Below are positions 50,127 through 59,538 of a stretch of 64,000 nucleotides of DNA, in pieces. How positions within the stretch are numbered: position 1 is the first letter of the stretch; each line of letters opens with the position of its first letter. This DNA comes from GCA-001856825 sp049965815 (GTDB taxonomy: Archaea; Thermoplasmatota; Thermoplasmata; Thermoplasmatales; GCA-001856825). The stretch is from NCBI GenBank assembly GCA_049965815.1, contig JBMFVV010000007.1, positions 1-64,000 of the forward strand, given 5' to 3'. The translations under genes were made by a program, and so were the position numbers. The notes beneath the pieces were generated by a model that saw nothing but the letters and a program-made list of their open reading frames with translations, was not told where the DNA came from and did not search any database.

Positions 50127-52828
50127 GACCAGAATCTTCTGTTCTTAGCAAATTCCACTTCATTTATCAGAATTCTTTCAAGCAGCTCATTTTCTGTCTT
50201 TATGGGAACTTCAAGGATTCTCGATGCGCTTTCCGGGCCAATACCATGTGCGGCAAGGACTATCAGCGCCCTTTCCTCGTACATTCTCAAAAGATGATAT
50301 GAAGTTCTGATCTTTCTCATAGTTTCAGCTGACATCTTTTGTGTGTTCTCAATCTCGTAAGGCTTGATTGGTGCGATCCTCGGGCTGCTGCAGAATATGC
50401 ACCTTCTATCCTTCAGATCCTGCACCCTGCTTTTGAAAACCCTGTGACAGCTGAGGCAGTAGAATGCCATCTCCTCAGATAGAAGTCTTTTCTTCACTGC
50501 AGAGAGTATGGGTGCCGTGGGCCTTATGGGCATCATCTTTTCCTTAAGGCTGCTCATATAGAGCTTCGATGAACTGGAGAATGCGTTACTGACTTTGATT
50601 GTCATTTCTCCAGTTGAAATCATGTCACTGATGGTGGAGAGGTTTTCAATATCCAGGTAGTCCCACTTGAACTTCGCCAGTGCCTCATTGAAGAAAGGAG
50701 TGTTCCTGTGTGATGAGAATATCCTGTCCATCCTGATTCTTGTAAAATCGCTCTCCTTGGATATAACCCCAAATTTTTTTGCAACATTGATCGTGCTGTA
50801 CTGAAACGTTTTTGACTTCTCCACAAACCTGTCTATATTCTCGAATTCATCCTTCAGATGCTCAAGTATATCCACTATCTCTTCCACCCTGTATCTCGTG
50901 TTCCCGCTGATCACTATGTGGTATGGCGAATTGTCAAAAAGGAACGACTCCCCATATTTTTCAGATAACCTGAAGGTGATGATAAGTGCAAGGGTATAAT
51001 TGGCCTTAGTCCCAGCAGTAAGCTGTAGGACTGTAGTCACCCCTTCCTTCTCTATCTTCAATAAACGATCGTTCGCCGCGCTGTGCCTGAAGTTACTTAT
51101 CTTATCCTTGGTGTATTCATCCAGGTTATCGTCCAGAACATTTTCCCTTCTCTCCCTTCCAACTTCCATTGCGATCTCATACGGTACTGGTATTTCTTCG
51201 CCAGACCAGCTTGGAGGGACTGAAATGCCCTGAATGAAATCGACGTAGATGTACCTGTCCTTTATTCCAAGAACCCTCCATGTGCTCCCCTTAAGCGTGA
51301 ACGTAGACCCTATATCTATCTCTGTTGCCACATACCCTTCATCCAGGAATCCTATGATCTTCGCCGTACTGGACTCTTTAACAACATATCTCTTCTCATC
51401 GGGTATCATCGATATGTTCTCGATGAAGTATTTCAATGTCCTTCCACTCCTGCGTATTTCCTGAGTCACCGGATCGTACCTTATCACGTATATTGATGAT
51501 AGAAAAGTCAGGAGTGATACCAGGTCATCTTTTGTAAGATTGCGAAAATTGTTGACACGAGTGAATATATCGTATGCTTTTTCTAGAGTAATCTGTTTTT
51601 CTGAGTGAACCAGGGCCATTATCTGGTTTGCCACAACGATCATAGGATTTTCCCTGATCTTGACTTTCTCTATCTGACCCAGTTCCGCGAACTTCGAGAT
51701 GACGCATCCTTCTTCTGATTCAATCTCATTCATGGCGACTATCTCTCCCTTTGAGATATCGCCAAGTCTGTGCTTTCCGCGCCCGACCCTCTGCACCAGT
51801 CTAATGACCTGCCTCGGTGAATTCACCTGGGCAACGAAGTCAACGCTTCCTATGTCAATGCCCAGTTCCATGCTTGATGTACATATTATACCTCTCAGCT
51901 TCCCCTTCTTGAAGTCATCCTCAATCTTTGTTCTCACGTCCTTGCCAAGGGAGCCGTGATGCACATCCACGAGTATATTTTCGTCAACAAGCCTCAGTCT
52001 CATCACTATATCTTCCGCCGTTGCCCTTGTGTTGGAAAAAACTATAAACTGTCTGTTTGAATTGTACAATTTCATTATGTAATCGACTATCTGTGCATAA
52101 TTCTCATCAGATCCGATGGCGTCCTTGAAAGAGGGGAGAGCTCCACTGGGCATAGAAACGTTGATCTTGTACTTCTTTGCTATACCAGCCTTCAGAACCT
52201 TGTAGTCGTTGTCAAAGAATATATTTCTTGATACCTCCTCCGGGTTCCCAATTGTTGCAGAAATTGCGATTATTTTAAAGTCTGGAGCTATTTCCCTCAT
52301 CCTTGAGAGTCCTATCATCAGTTGCCATCCGCGTTCATCGTTGAGCAGCTCGTGGACTTCATCAATTATCACATACCTGACTGTCCTGAGGTGGTTTCTA
52401 ATCCTCTTCCCGCTCACTATAAGTTGAAGTGTTTCAGGGGTCGTTATGAGCACCTGAGGCGGGTGAAGAAGCTGATACCTTCTTTCGCTCTCACTGCTGT
52501 CACCGTGTCTCACTCCAACCTCAAGATCAAATGACTTGGCATAGAATTCTATTCTAGAAAGTACATCCCTGTTGAGGGCTCTTAGAGGAGTTATGTATAT
52601 TGCTCCGAATCCCTGTATCCTATCCTTCATCTCACTAAGCTTGAAAAAAACAGGAAGGACCGCAGCCTCTGTCTTACCGCTGCCAGTCGGAGAGGTAAGA
52701 AGAACATTATGGTCCTTCAGAATCTCAGGTATGCCAATTCTCTGAGGCTCAGTGAATTCACTAAAACCCCTCTCTCTGAGGACATTTAGCAACTTTTCCT
52801 CCACTTCCCTATCTGACCCTGCTCGCAT
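50123..52828 (-). CDS. lhr: Lhr-type superfamily 2 ATP-dependent helicase
   Basis: 901 residues. Helicase motifs: Q-motif region FTEPQRIGIPEI, Walker A SPTGSGKTEA (46-55), Ia YITPLRALNRDV, II VIIDEVHEL, III ISATIGN, and the second RecA domain with FSNTRATAED, GSLGKDVR and QRVGRGKHRLGD. After these comes the Lhr-specific winged-helix/beta-barrel region and a C-terminal zinc-ribbon-like CLSCHRVF...RRCIFCSS pair of Cys-x2-Cys. The length fits the Lhr core (about 900 residues). Bacterial and archaeal Lhr act 3'-5' on DNA in repair. Confidence 0.92.
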   Translation of the reverse strand: MRAGSDREVEEKLLNVLRERGFSEFTEPQRIGIPEILKDHNVLLTSPTGSGKTEAAVLPVFFKLSEMKDRIQGFGAIYITPLRALNRDVLSRIEFYAKSFDLEVGVRHGDSSESERRYQLLHPPQVLITTPETLQLIVSGKRIRNHLRTVRYVIIDEVHELLNDERGWQLMIGLSRMREIAPDFKIIAISATIGNPEEVSRNIFFDNDYKVLKAGIAKKYKINVSMPSGALPSFKDAIGSDENYAQIVDYIMKLYNSNRQFIVFSNTRATAEDIVMRLRLVDENILVDVHHGSLGKDVRTKIEDDFKKGKLRGIICTSSMELGIDIGSVDFVAQVNSPRQVIRLVQRVGRGKHRLGDISKGEIVAMNEIESEEGCVISKFAELGQIEKVKIRENPMIVVANQIMALVHSEKQITLEKAYDIFTRVNNFRNLTKDDLVSLLTFLSSIYVIRYDPVTQEIRRSGRTLKYFIENISMIPDEKRYVVKESSTAKIIGFLDEGYVATEIDIGSTFTLKGSTWRVLGIKDRYIYVDFIQGISVPPSWSGEEIPVPYEIAMEVGRERRENVLDDNLDEYTKDKISNFRHSAANDRLLKIEKEGVTTVLQLTAGTKANYTLALIITFRLSEKYGESFLFDNSPYHIVISGNTRYRVEEIVDILEHLKDEFENIDRFVEKSKTFQYSTINVAKKFGVISKESDFTRIRMDRIFSSHRNTPFFNEALAKFKWDYLDIENLSTISDMISTGEMTIKVSNAFSSSSKLYMSSLKEKMMPIRPTAPILSAVKKRLLSEEMAFYCLSCHRVFKSRVQDLKDRRCIFCSSPRIAPIKPYEIENTQKMSAETMRKIRTSYHLLRMYEERALIVLAAHGIGPESASRILEVPIKTENELLERILINEVEFAKNRRFWS

Positions 52829-52919
52829 TCAGGGAGTGGATGCTGAAAGGCTTAAAAAGGAATGCACAAGTAATTTTTCAAGAAAATTATTTAAATGGTA
52901 TACAACTTGCGCCCTGATG

Positions 52920-53648
52920 TTGGGAAAGATGGGTCTCAAGTCATTCTCGATCTATGAAATCAAGGAGCTTACTCATGGAGAGCCAGACAGTCCGAAAATC
53001 GTGAGCTTCAAGATGAGACCGATCGATGGGCATAAATTTGATTTCGTCCCGGGGATGTTTTCGTCCCTGTTCCTAAACCCAAACGATAAACTGTTCCGTT
53101 CATACTCCATTGCATCCTCCCCTGATGAAGATCACATGGAATTCATGATAGAGATGATTAATGGCAGGTTCACCAGCCAGCTTGCCAATCTCAAGGTAGG
53201 TGACGAAATATTTGTCTCAGAACCCAGAGGTGCATTCACATATCAGCCAGACGCTCAGCACAGTGATCTGTTTCTCGCAGCTGGAATTGGCATCGCTCCT
53301 TTCTTCTCCATGCTGAGATACCTCAAGAGTAAGAATCTGAAAAGAAATATCTATATGTTTTACAGTATAAAACACAAGGATGACATAGTCAATCCCTCCG
53401 AACTGCAGTCATACGCAGAACTTGGCTTGAAACTTGTATATACCGTCACAAGGGACCCTGCGGATAGCGACTGGAATGGCGAAAGGGGCAGGATCAACGT
53501 GCAAATGATTAAAAATCATGTAGAAGAGTTTGCCTCCAGCACTGTATATTTATGCGGTGGCATAAAGTTCGTGAAGGATATCGTTGAGGAGCTAAAATCT
53601 GAAGGAATCGGGGACGAACAGATAAAGAGAGACATCTGGGGCGAATGA
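52920..53648 (+). CDS. Ferredoxin/flavodoxin reductase-like FAD-NAD(P) oxidoreductase
   Basis: 242 residues from the ATG at 52920. The FAD site is FRSYSIASSPDEDHMEFMIE, the nucleotide-binding domain has DLFLAAGIGIAPFFSMLRYL and the end shows VYLCGGIKFVKDIVEEL with the NAD(P)-contact Cys-Gly. The start is placed here because TTATTTAAATGG lies about 27 nt upstream (leaderless); ATG 52932 is the alternative, and a longer frame would overlap the helicase start. There is no iron-sulfur domain, so the electron acceptor is unknown. Confidence 0.82.
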   Translation: MGKMGLKSFSIYEIKELTHGEPDSPKIVSFKMRPIDGHKFDFVPGMFSSLFLNPNDKLFRSYSIASSPDEDHMEFMIEMINGRFTSQLANLKVGDEIFVSEPRGAFTYQPDAQHSDLFLAAGIGIAPFFSMLRYLKSKNLKRNIYMFYSIKHKDDIVNPSELQSYAELGLKLVYTVTRDPADSDWNGERGRINVQMIKNHVEEFASSTVYLCGGIKFVKDIVEELKSEGIGDEQIKRDIWGE

Positions 53649-53701
53649 GCTAATTATAAGCGCTATTGGGAATTGTAACCTCTTAAAAATTGGAAGAAAG
53701 T

Positions 53702-53719
53702 AAAAAAATAAAAAAAAGT
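53702..53719 (-). terminator. T-rich terminator of the opp operon
   Basis: On the minus strand two runs of seven T lie 12-30 bp behind the stop codon of the binding-protein gene, the end of the six-gene operon. Confidence 0.55.
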
Positions 53720-53730
53720 GAAATTGTTGT

Positions 53731-56553
53731 TTAGCTGTACGTCATCGGGTAGTACAACAGGAAAGACAATCCTACTGCTGTGTTTTCGCTTGGAACTAAT
53801 CCTGCGGGATTAAGCGCTGTGCTCATATAGACTACTCCGATAGGCTGGAACACTCCTACGTATAGATAGAGTTCAACAGCTATCTTATCTGCTTTATAAT
53901 AGTAGGCTGTAGCTCCCGCGCTTGTATTCTGTTCGTTTGCAAATACTATATCATTCCACATCTGCTTTATCATTGCCCATTGGTCTGGATACTTTTGCTG
54001 TGTGAACGAAGTATTCCCGTATGCGGTGCTGTTTGCTTCTATTATTCCATTAGGAAGCGTGTATATGCCGTATTGCTGCAATTCAGGTGCCATGAAGTCA
54101 GTCGGGCCAGGATAGTCATCTATCCATCCCAAGAACCAGAGAGGCATTATGTTTGCGCCTGAAGGTACCGTGCTGAAAGCTACTGTGTATGCAAATGGTA
54201 CGTCTACAGTTGACATCTTTATCTTTCCGCCACTCATCTGGCTAAGAGCCGCTTCCCATACCGTGAACATTTCATCTTGGGCAGGTTGTCCTTGAGAATT
54301 GAACGCAGGGAATATCCAGGTTCCGTTGTTATATCCTGACTGATTGAAGTAGAAAGATGCCATCTGTAGATTGTACTGATTTGCACCCGGTAGTTGAGTG
54401 ATGTTCGCTGGATAATCTCCAATTCCCGGCGGTAGCATGCCAACTTCACTATTCGCAAAGTATTGCCCGTCGTTATATTCCGTGACATTGATCATGTATG
54501 AGTAATTGAAAGCATAGCTGAAGGCTTTTCTTATCGATAGGTTATCAAAGAATCCGGACCATATGTTTGTGGCCGAAAGGTAGGTTTTGGCCCCTGTCAC
54601 GTTGATAGCCAGATTGAAGGTGTAGAAGAAGTTAGACATTTCAGTAGCAGTTACTGCTGTGATTATACCCTGGCTCTCCAGGGCCTTTGCCTGTGGTGTT
54701 GATGCTGGAGGGTAAGCTCCCGCAGCGAACTGCGCATACCCAGATTGTAGCTGTTCCTGTGCCGTTCCCTGGTTAGTAAGGTACTCAAGCTCTACCTTGG
54801 GTACAAGGGCCGAGGGGGCTGGGAGTTGATTGCTCGACTGCACATAGTACGGATTGGGTGTCAGCGAAACGAGGGCAGCCGCTTCATACAACGAAAGCTT
54901 GTACGGTCCGCTTCCCATAGTGTTGTAAATCAGGAACGAATTGAATTCTGCAGCTGTTCCGTATTGCTCAAAGTTTGCATAAGATGCACTCGTGTTTTGT
55001 GGAAGGGTCGGCTCGGGGGCGGAATTGTTGTGAGCTATCAACCATTTGTAGTCCATAATATAGGATGCTACTGGTCCAGCTAGGAGCTGGAAGAAAATGC
55101 CTGCGGAACCAAAGTTCCAGATCTTGTAGTTTTGAGTTTGATTCACTGAGTAATTAAGGTAAGTCTGGTTCAAGATTCCGTAATTCACTCCAGCGTATGT
55201 GGCATTAGTATTCGGTAGCCATGTCAGGACAGATGGAAGTAAGTGGAATGTCACTGACTGGGTGGTGTTGTTCCACGTAATTGCGTGGTGTACCCAGAAG
55301 AAACTGTTGTTGAACGGACCATAAATTGAGGATCCAGGCAGAAGCGCTTGCGCGACAATCCATCCGGGCGTTCCTGCATCGTTCGCGAACAGGAGAGTCC
55401 TCAAGAAGGATACGTAGACGTCGTAGGCCGTAGCTTGGTCTCCATTCGAGAATGTCACTGACTGGTTTACATAGAACGTAATGTTTTCAGCGGTACTTCC
55501 CGTCCCGAACCAGTTCCAAGTGGTTATTTCACCGTTTGCGGTACTTGGGACGTTAGTTGCAAATACTGGGTGGAAGTCCGTAAGAGAAGTTCCGTTATAG
55601 TATACCAGTGGCTGGTATATTTCATAAAGTACCTCATAACTCACAGTATCGTAAGCAATTGCAGGGTCCAGTGTTCTTGGGCCACCTGGCACATATTCAG
55701 CATTCACAATTTCCTGCTTGTTCGTAGATATTCCTGTTGGCGGCTTGGCAACAGAGTAGTTTCCGACGGCAATTGTCAGAGTATAAGTTCCTGTAACAGT
55801 GACTCCATTCCCTTCGGTTGCAGTCGTGAGTGAAACATCATGGAAGCCTGGTGTTTTGAATGTAAGGTTTACTGTTTCTGGCTCTCCAGTATTGTTGTCT
55901 GCAATTACCTGCGTTCCATTGTCAACATTCCAGGAGAAGGATTGGACAGTATAGCCTGGTGCTCCTGAGACGGGGCTACCTACTGTTACTGTTATTCCAG
56001 CTAGCAGTCCAGCGAATGTCAGATTTACCCATCCTCCAGTCCCGATTGTTGTGTTGCCGTTATTTGATGTGCCTTGAACATAAATCGGTCCGAAAATCTG
56101 TGCTGGATTCGGGCTTATGGGTGCATTTGCAGTTATAGCAAGTAGGGATGAGTTACTGGTAGCAACACCACTTGGTCCTACTGCGTACATACCTACAAGA
56201 TATGATCCAGGACTGGCGTAAGTGTGTGTCGCTTCACCTGATCCGTTGGTGAATGTTTCTGTCGTTCCGTCACCAAAATTCCACACAAGTTTTGTCCATT
56301 TGAAGGTTGATGGTATGTTCGGAGTGAATGTTGTGGGCGTTCCTGCTGCAGTTGCAACTCCTGATGTTATAGGTGTTACCGATAGTGTTTGTTTCGTTGG
56401 TGTCTTTGGTGTAGTCGTCGGGTGGTATGTCAGTACAACCACTCCAGCTATTATTACGACTATAACCACGACCACAGCGATCCATTTCCAAGCAGAACTC
56501 TTCTTCGGGTTTGGTGGAGAAGGGGCCTGCTCTGTGCTTTGTGGTTGCGTCAT
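53731..56553 (-). CDS. Peptide ABC transporter substrate-binding protein (family 5) with PKD-like domains
   Basis: 940 residues. The N terminus is cytoplasmic and Pro/Gln-rich, then one membrane anchor (WIAVVVVIVVIIAGVVVL, about 24-41) and a Thr/Pro linker. A PKD-like domain follows with WNFGDGTTETFTNGSG and THTYASPGSYLVGMY, then a second related beta domain up to about 265. From ~290 the SBP_bac_5 fold begins: PGGPRTLDPAIAYDTVSYEV and YEIYQPLV. It is much longer than bacterial OppA because of the extra domains, a feature of acidophilic archaea. A strong ribosome-binding site (GGGAGGTC) precedes the ATG. Last gene of the opp operon. Confidence 0.9.
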   Translation of the reverse strand: MTQPQSTEQAPSPPNPKKSSAWKWIAVVVVIVVIIAGVVVLTYHPTTTPKTPTKQTLSVTPITSGVATAAGTPTTFTPNIPSTFKWTKLVWNFGDGTTETFTNGSGEATHTYASPGSYLVGMYAVGPSGVATSNSSLLAITANAPISPNPAQIFGPIYVQGTSNNGNTTIGTGGWVNLTFAGLLAGITVTVGSPVSGAPGYTVQSFSWNVDNGTQVIADNNTGEPETVNLTFKTPGFHDVSLTTATEGNGVTVTGTYTLTIAVGNYSVAKPPTGISTNKQEIVNAEYVPGGPRTLDPAIAYDTVSYEVLYEIYQPLVYYNGTSLTDFHPVFATNVPSTANGEITTWNWFGTGSTAENITFYVNQSVTFSNGDQATAYDVYVSFLRTLLFANDAGTPGWIVAQALLPGSSIYGPFNNSFFWVHHAITWNNTTQSVTFHLLPSVLTWLPNTNATYAGVNYGILNQTYLNYSVNQTQNYKIWNFGSAGIFFQLLAGPVASYIMDYKWLIAHNNSAPEPTLPQNTSASYANFEQYGTAAEFNSFLIYNTMGSGPYKLSLYEAAALVSLTPNPYYVQSSNQLPAPSALVPKVELEYLTNQGTAQEQLQSGYAQFAAGAYPPASTPQAKALESQGIITAVTATEMSNFFYTFNLAINVTGAKTYLSATNIWSGFFDNLSIRKAFSYAFNYSYMINVTEYNDGQYFANSEVGMLPPGIGDYPANITQLPGANQYNLQMASFYFNQSGYNNGTWIFPAFNSQGQPAQDEMFTVWEAALSQMSGGKIKMSTVDVPFAYTVAFSTVPSGANIMPLWFLGWIDDYPGPTDFMAPELQQYGIYTLPNGIIEANSTAYGNTSFTQQKYPDQWAMIKQMWNDIVFANEQNTSAGATAYYYKADKIAVELYLYVGVFQPIGVVYMSTALNPAGLVPSENTAVGLSFLLYYPMTYS

Positions 56554-56664
56554 ATGACCTCCCTATTGCAATGAACCTCTATACTTAAGTTTTCCTCAAT
56601 TTGCAAGCTTCATAAGGCAAAACTAATGACTTTTGGTAACCTTCATTTGCCATAATTCTAGATA

Positions 56665-56946
56665 CTAAAATCTCTCTGGAAATAGGCGCTTGTAAACGAG
56701 GAACTCAACATAGATAATTGGGATGAGAGCGATCACTGAGAGTATCATGATGATTAGGTTTGCATTCCCGCCATACTTTGAATAATCCTCAACAAATTGC
56801 AAGACAAAAAATGCATCAATGAACAGACAGAGAAGGTTATACCAGTATCTTGCAAAGTCCTCTTTGGCCCACCTCTTCCAGCTCTTTCCTGGGTCTTCAA
56901 TCGCTTTCTTTCTCTCTTCCCCTTCAAGTTTATCGAATAAAGGCAT
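56665..56946 (-). CDS. Small membrane protein of the opp operon
   Basis: 93 residues with a charged first third (KLEGEERKKAIEDPGKSWKR) and two helices: NLLCLFIDAFFVLQFV and LIIMILSVIALIPIIYVEFL, ending YKRLFPERF. It begins five bases after the oppF stop. No known family; the position suggests a subunit or assembly factor of the peptide transporter. Confidence 0.65.
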   Translation of the reverse strand: MPLFDKLEGEERKKAIEDPGKSWKRWAKEDFARYWYNLLCLFIDAFFVLQFVEDYSKYGGNANLIIMILSVIALIPIIYVEFLVYKRLFPERF

Positions 56947-56951
56947 TTGTA

Positions 56952-58103
56952 TTAATTTGAGAATTTAGGTGCCTGGGCTGGTTTCTTTTGTCCTAAATGT
57001 ATCTCCTTCGCAAAGTGGCAGGCAACTGTGTGGCCTTCTTTTACTTCCACAAGCTTCGGTTCCTCTCTCGTGCATATCTCCTCTGCAAATCTGCATCTTG
57101 TGTGGAATCTGCATCCAGCAGGTGGATTTGCTGGCGATGGGACGTCTCCGCTCAGTATGACTATGTTTCTTTTTCTCTCGGGATCCGGAACGGGTATTGC
57201 GGAAAGGAGCGCCTGTGTGTATGGATGCATAGGGTTTGCGAACAGATCTTCCGTACCTGACACCTCCACAATCTTCCCTAGGTACATCACGATTACCCTA
57301 TCACTCACTGCCCTGATGACAGCCAGGTTGTGTGTTATGAACAGATAGGTCATTTCGTATTTCTGCTGAAGATGTTCAAGGAGGCTCAGAATCTGGGCTT
57401 GGACTGAAACATCTAAAGCAGATGTCGGCTCATCAAGCACAAGAAACTCAGGCCTTATCGAAATTGCCCTGGCAATTGCGATCCTCTGTCTCTGACCCCC
57501 TGAGAACTCGTGCGGAAATCTGAATAGATGGTCATCGTTCAGGCCCATTTCGCTTATCATATCCTTAATGTAATTGTGCAGCTCTTCTCCCTTTATCTTT
57601 TTTCTCTTGCCATCTTCAGTTGGCACCCCGTTGATGATTATGGGTTCTGCTATGATGTCCTTTATGAGCATCCTCGGATCCAGAGACGAGACAGGGTCTT
57701 GGAACACTATTTGTACCTTTTTCCTGAATTCTCTGTTTCTTTTCTTGTTCCTGTATACATCTTCTTTCTTCGCTTCATCAACTAGCTTCTTCTCTTCCTT
57801 CTTCAGTTCGGACGGCTTGTTTGTCTTGATGTTCTCGTAAAGCTCTGAAACCTTATCTGATATGGAATCCTCCGGATTATAGAAAAGGACTCCTGCAGTG
57901 GGTTCAGTCAGGTCCAGAAGAACCCTGCCTAATGTGGTTTTCCCACATCCTGATTCACCCACTAGTCCAACCGTTTCACCTTTGTAGATTTTGACATTTA
58001 CGTCGTCAACAGCATAAACATATCCCAGAGTCCTTCCAGCAACGCCTCCTTTAATAGGGAAATATTTTCGGAGGCCTACTGCGTCTATCAGTACCTTACT
58101 CAT
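56952..58103 (-). CDS. oppF: Oligopeptide ABC transporter ATPase (OppF-like)
   Basis: 383 residues from the ATG whose first bases overlap the oppD stop (ATGA). Walker A GESGCGKT (49-56), Q-loop FQDP (134-137), signature FSGGQRQRIAI, Walker B FLVLDEPTSALD and switch FITHNLAVI are intact. The C terminus has the OPP domain with PAGCRFHTRCRFAEEICT, whose cysteines bind an iron-sulfur cluster in some Opp/Dpp ATPases. A Lys/Glu-rich insertion of about 45 residues (roughly 78-125) lies between Walker A and the Q-loop. Confidence 0.92.
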   Translation of the reverse strand: MSKVLIDAVGLRKYFPIKGGVAGRTLGYVYAVDDVNVKIYKGETVGLVGESGCGKTTLGRVLLDLTEPTAGVLFYNPEDSISDKVSELYENIKTNKPSELKKEEKKLVDEAKKEDVYRNKKRNREFRKKVQIVFQDPVSSLDPRMLIKDIIAEPIIINGVPTEDGKRKKIKGEELHNYIKDMISEMGLNDDHLFRFPHEFSGGQRQRIAIARAISIRPEFLVLDEPTSALDVSVQAQILSLLEHLQQKYEMTYLFITHNLAVIRAVSDRVIVMYLGKIVEVSGTEDLFANPMHPYTQALLSAIPVPDPERKRNIVILSGDVPSPANPPAGCRFHTRCRFAEEICTREEPKLVEVKEGHTVACHFAKEIHLGQKKPAQAPKFSN

Positions 58104-59533
58104 TCTGCATTCACCTTTCCACTGAACAGGTGGCATTCTACCGTATGCCCCTTAGAAACTTCTATCGAAACCGGCTTCTCAACCCTGCAGCGATCGAATG
58201 CGAATGGGCATCTTGGATGGAACCTGCATCCCTGCGGGGGGTTTATGAGATTCGGCACATTGCCAGGGATGGTTTTCAATGTCTTGTTGGGATCGTCCAC
58301 TCTCGGTATGGATTGGAGAAGACCGATTGTGTAAGGATGCTTTGGGTTCTTGAAGAGTTCCTTGACATCTGCCATCTCAACTATATTTCCGGCATACATT
58401 ACGGCAACCCTGTTACACGTCTCCGCAATAACACCAAGATCGTGGGTAATGAGAATAATTGAAGTTCCGATGGCATCTTGAAGATCCCTGAGGAGTTTGA
58501 GTATCTGCGCCTGGATAGTGACATCCAGAGCTGTTGTCGGCTCGTCCGCTATCAAAACTTTAGGATTGTTTGCCAGTGCTATGGAGATGGTGACCCTCTG
58601 CAGCATCCCGCCCGATAGCTCGTGTGGGTAGCTTTTCAGGACTCCTCTAGGATTTGGAATATCAACGGATTCCAGCAGGCTGAAGCTTTCCCTCCTGGCT
58701 TCAATGAGCAGAGGATCCTTCTTGTTCCTTTTCATCTCTTTCGACATTTTGATGAGGTTGATCTTCTTGGATTCTTTAGCCAGTCTTTTTATGATCTCTT
58801 GCTGCGTGGCAGGATTAGGGTCTGTGAGCAGCTTATCCTCTAGTTCATCGTGTTCGATCGACTTTTTGAGCATCTCCTCATACTTCTGTTTTCTCCTTAA
58901 GAATCCCTTTGCTCCCTCGATCAACAGGTCCTGGTGGAACTTTATGGATTCTGCCCCTCTCGCTGTATTTTTTATCTTATCTATCTCTTCACCAAGTTCA
59001 CCGTCAATATGCTCAATCTCTCCTCCATCTCTCCATCTCTCAAGTTCTGATAGGTGTTCGCTCGCAGATTTCATTATCTTTAGAAGCTTTGTCCTGTTGT
59101 GAAGTAGGAGTGTTTCAGCGATCTGATCTTCCACGGTGTATACAGGATTCAGGGCTGCCATGGGTTCTTGGAAGATCATAGATATGTATTTGCCCCTAAT
59201 GGTGTTAAAGAAGAGCTCATTGTTCCTGATGACCTTGTAGTTGTGCTTTATCTTGATTCTCTTCTTTTGTATGAATCTTGCCTCATCTTTTATGTTCCTC
59301 ATCAAATCAAGATTTCCCAGCCTTACCTCCCCGCCGACGACTCTCCCAGGAGGGTCTGGAATCAAGCGAGTAATGCTGTATGCAGTGACAGACTTGCCGC
59401 AGCCCGTTTCTCCAACAATGCCCAGAACTTCTCCCTTCCCGACGGAAAATGAAACGTCCTCAAGCGCTTTTACGACTCCTTCATATATGAAGAACTGTGT
59501 TTTAAGATTTTTAACGACCAGTACATCTTCCAT
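58100..59533 (-). CDS. oppD: Oligopeptide ABC transporter ATPase (OppD-like) with long insertion
   Basis: 477 residues against a usual 320-340. Walker A GETGCGKS (41-48), Q-loop FQEP (121-124), signature LSGGM (306-310), Walker B LIADEPTTALD near 327, and the OPP domain with PPQGCRFHPRCPFAFDRC. The extra length is an approximately 135-residue charged helical insertion (about 145-280, with LSELERWRDGGEIEHIDGEL and KYEEMLKKSIEHDELEDKLL) placed between Q-loop and signature, the helical subdomain that contacts the permease. Catalytic parts are complete, so it should hydrolyse ATP. Confidence 0.92.
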   Translation of the reverse strand: MEDVLVVKNLKTQFFIYEGVVKALEDVSFSVGKGEVLGIVGETGCGKSVTAYSITRLIPDPPGRVVGGEVRLGNLDLMRNIKDEARFIQKKRIKIKHNYKVIRNNELFFNTIRGKYISMIFQEPMAALNPVYTVEDQIAETLLLHNRTKLLKIMKSASEHLSELERWRDGGEIEHIDGELGEEIDKIKNTARGAESIKFHQDLLIEGAKGFLRRKQKYEEMLKKSIEHDELEDKLLTDPNPATQQEIIKRLAKESKKINLIKMSKEMKRNKKDPLLIEARRESFSLLESVDIPNPRGVLKSYPHELSGGMLQRVTISIALANNPKVLIADEPTTALDVTIQAQILKLLRDLQDAIGTSIILITHDLGVIAETCNRVAVMYAGNIVEMADVKELFKNPKHPYTIGLLQSIPRVDDPNKTLKTIPGNVPNLINPPQGCRFHPRCPFAFDRCRVEKPVSIEVSKGHTVECHLFSGKVNAE

Positions 59534-59538
59534 GATAT

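Noticed and set aside
52752..52919. N-terminal extension of the flavin reductase into the helicase gene
   Set aside because: The extension is the complement of helicase coding sequence; the promoter box near 52885-52896 marks a start at 52920.
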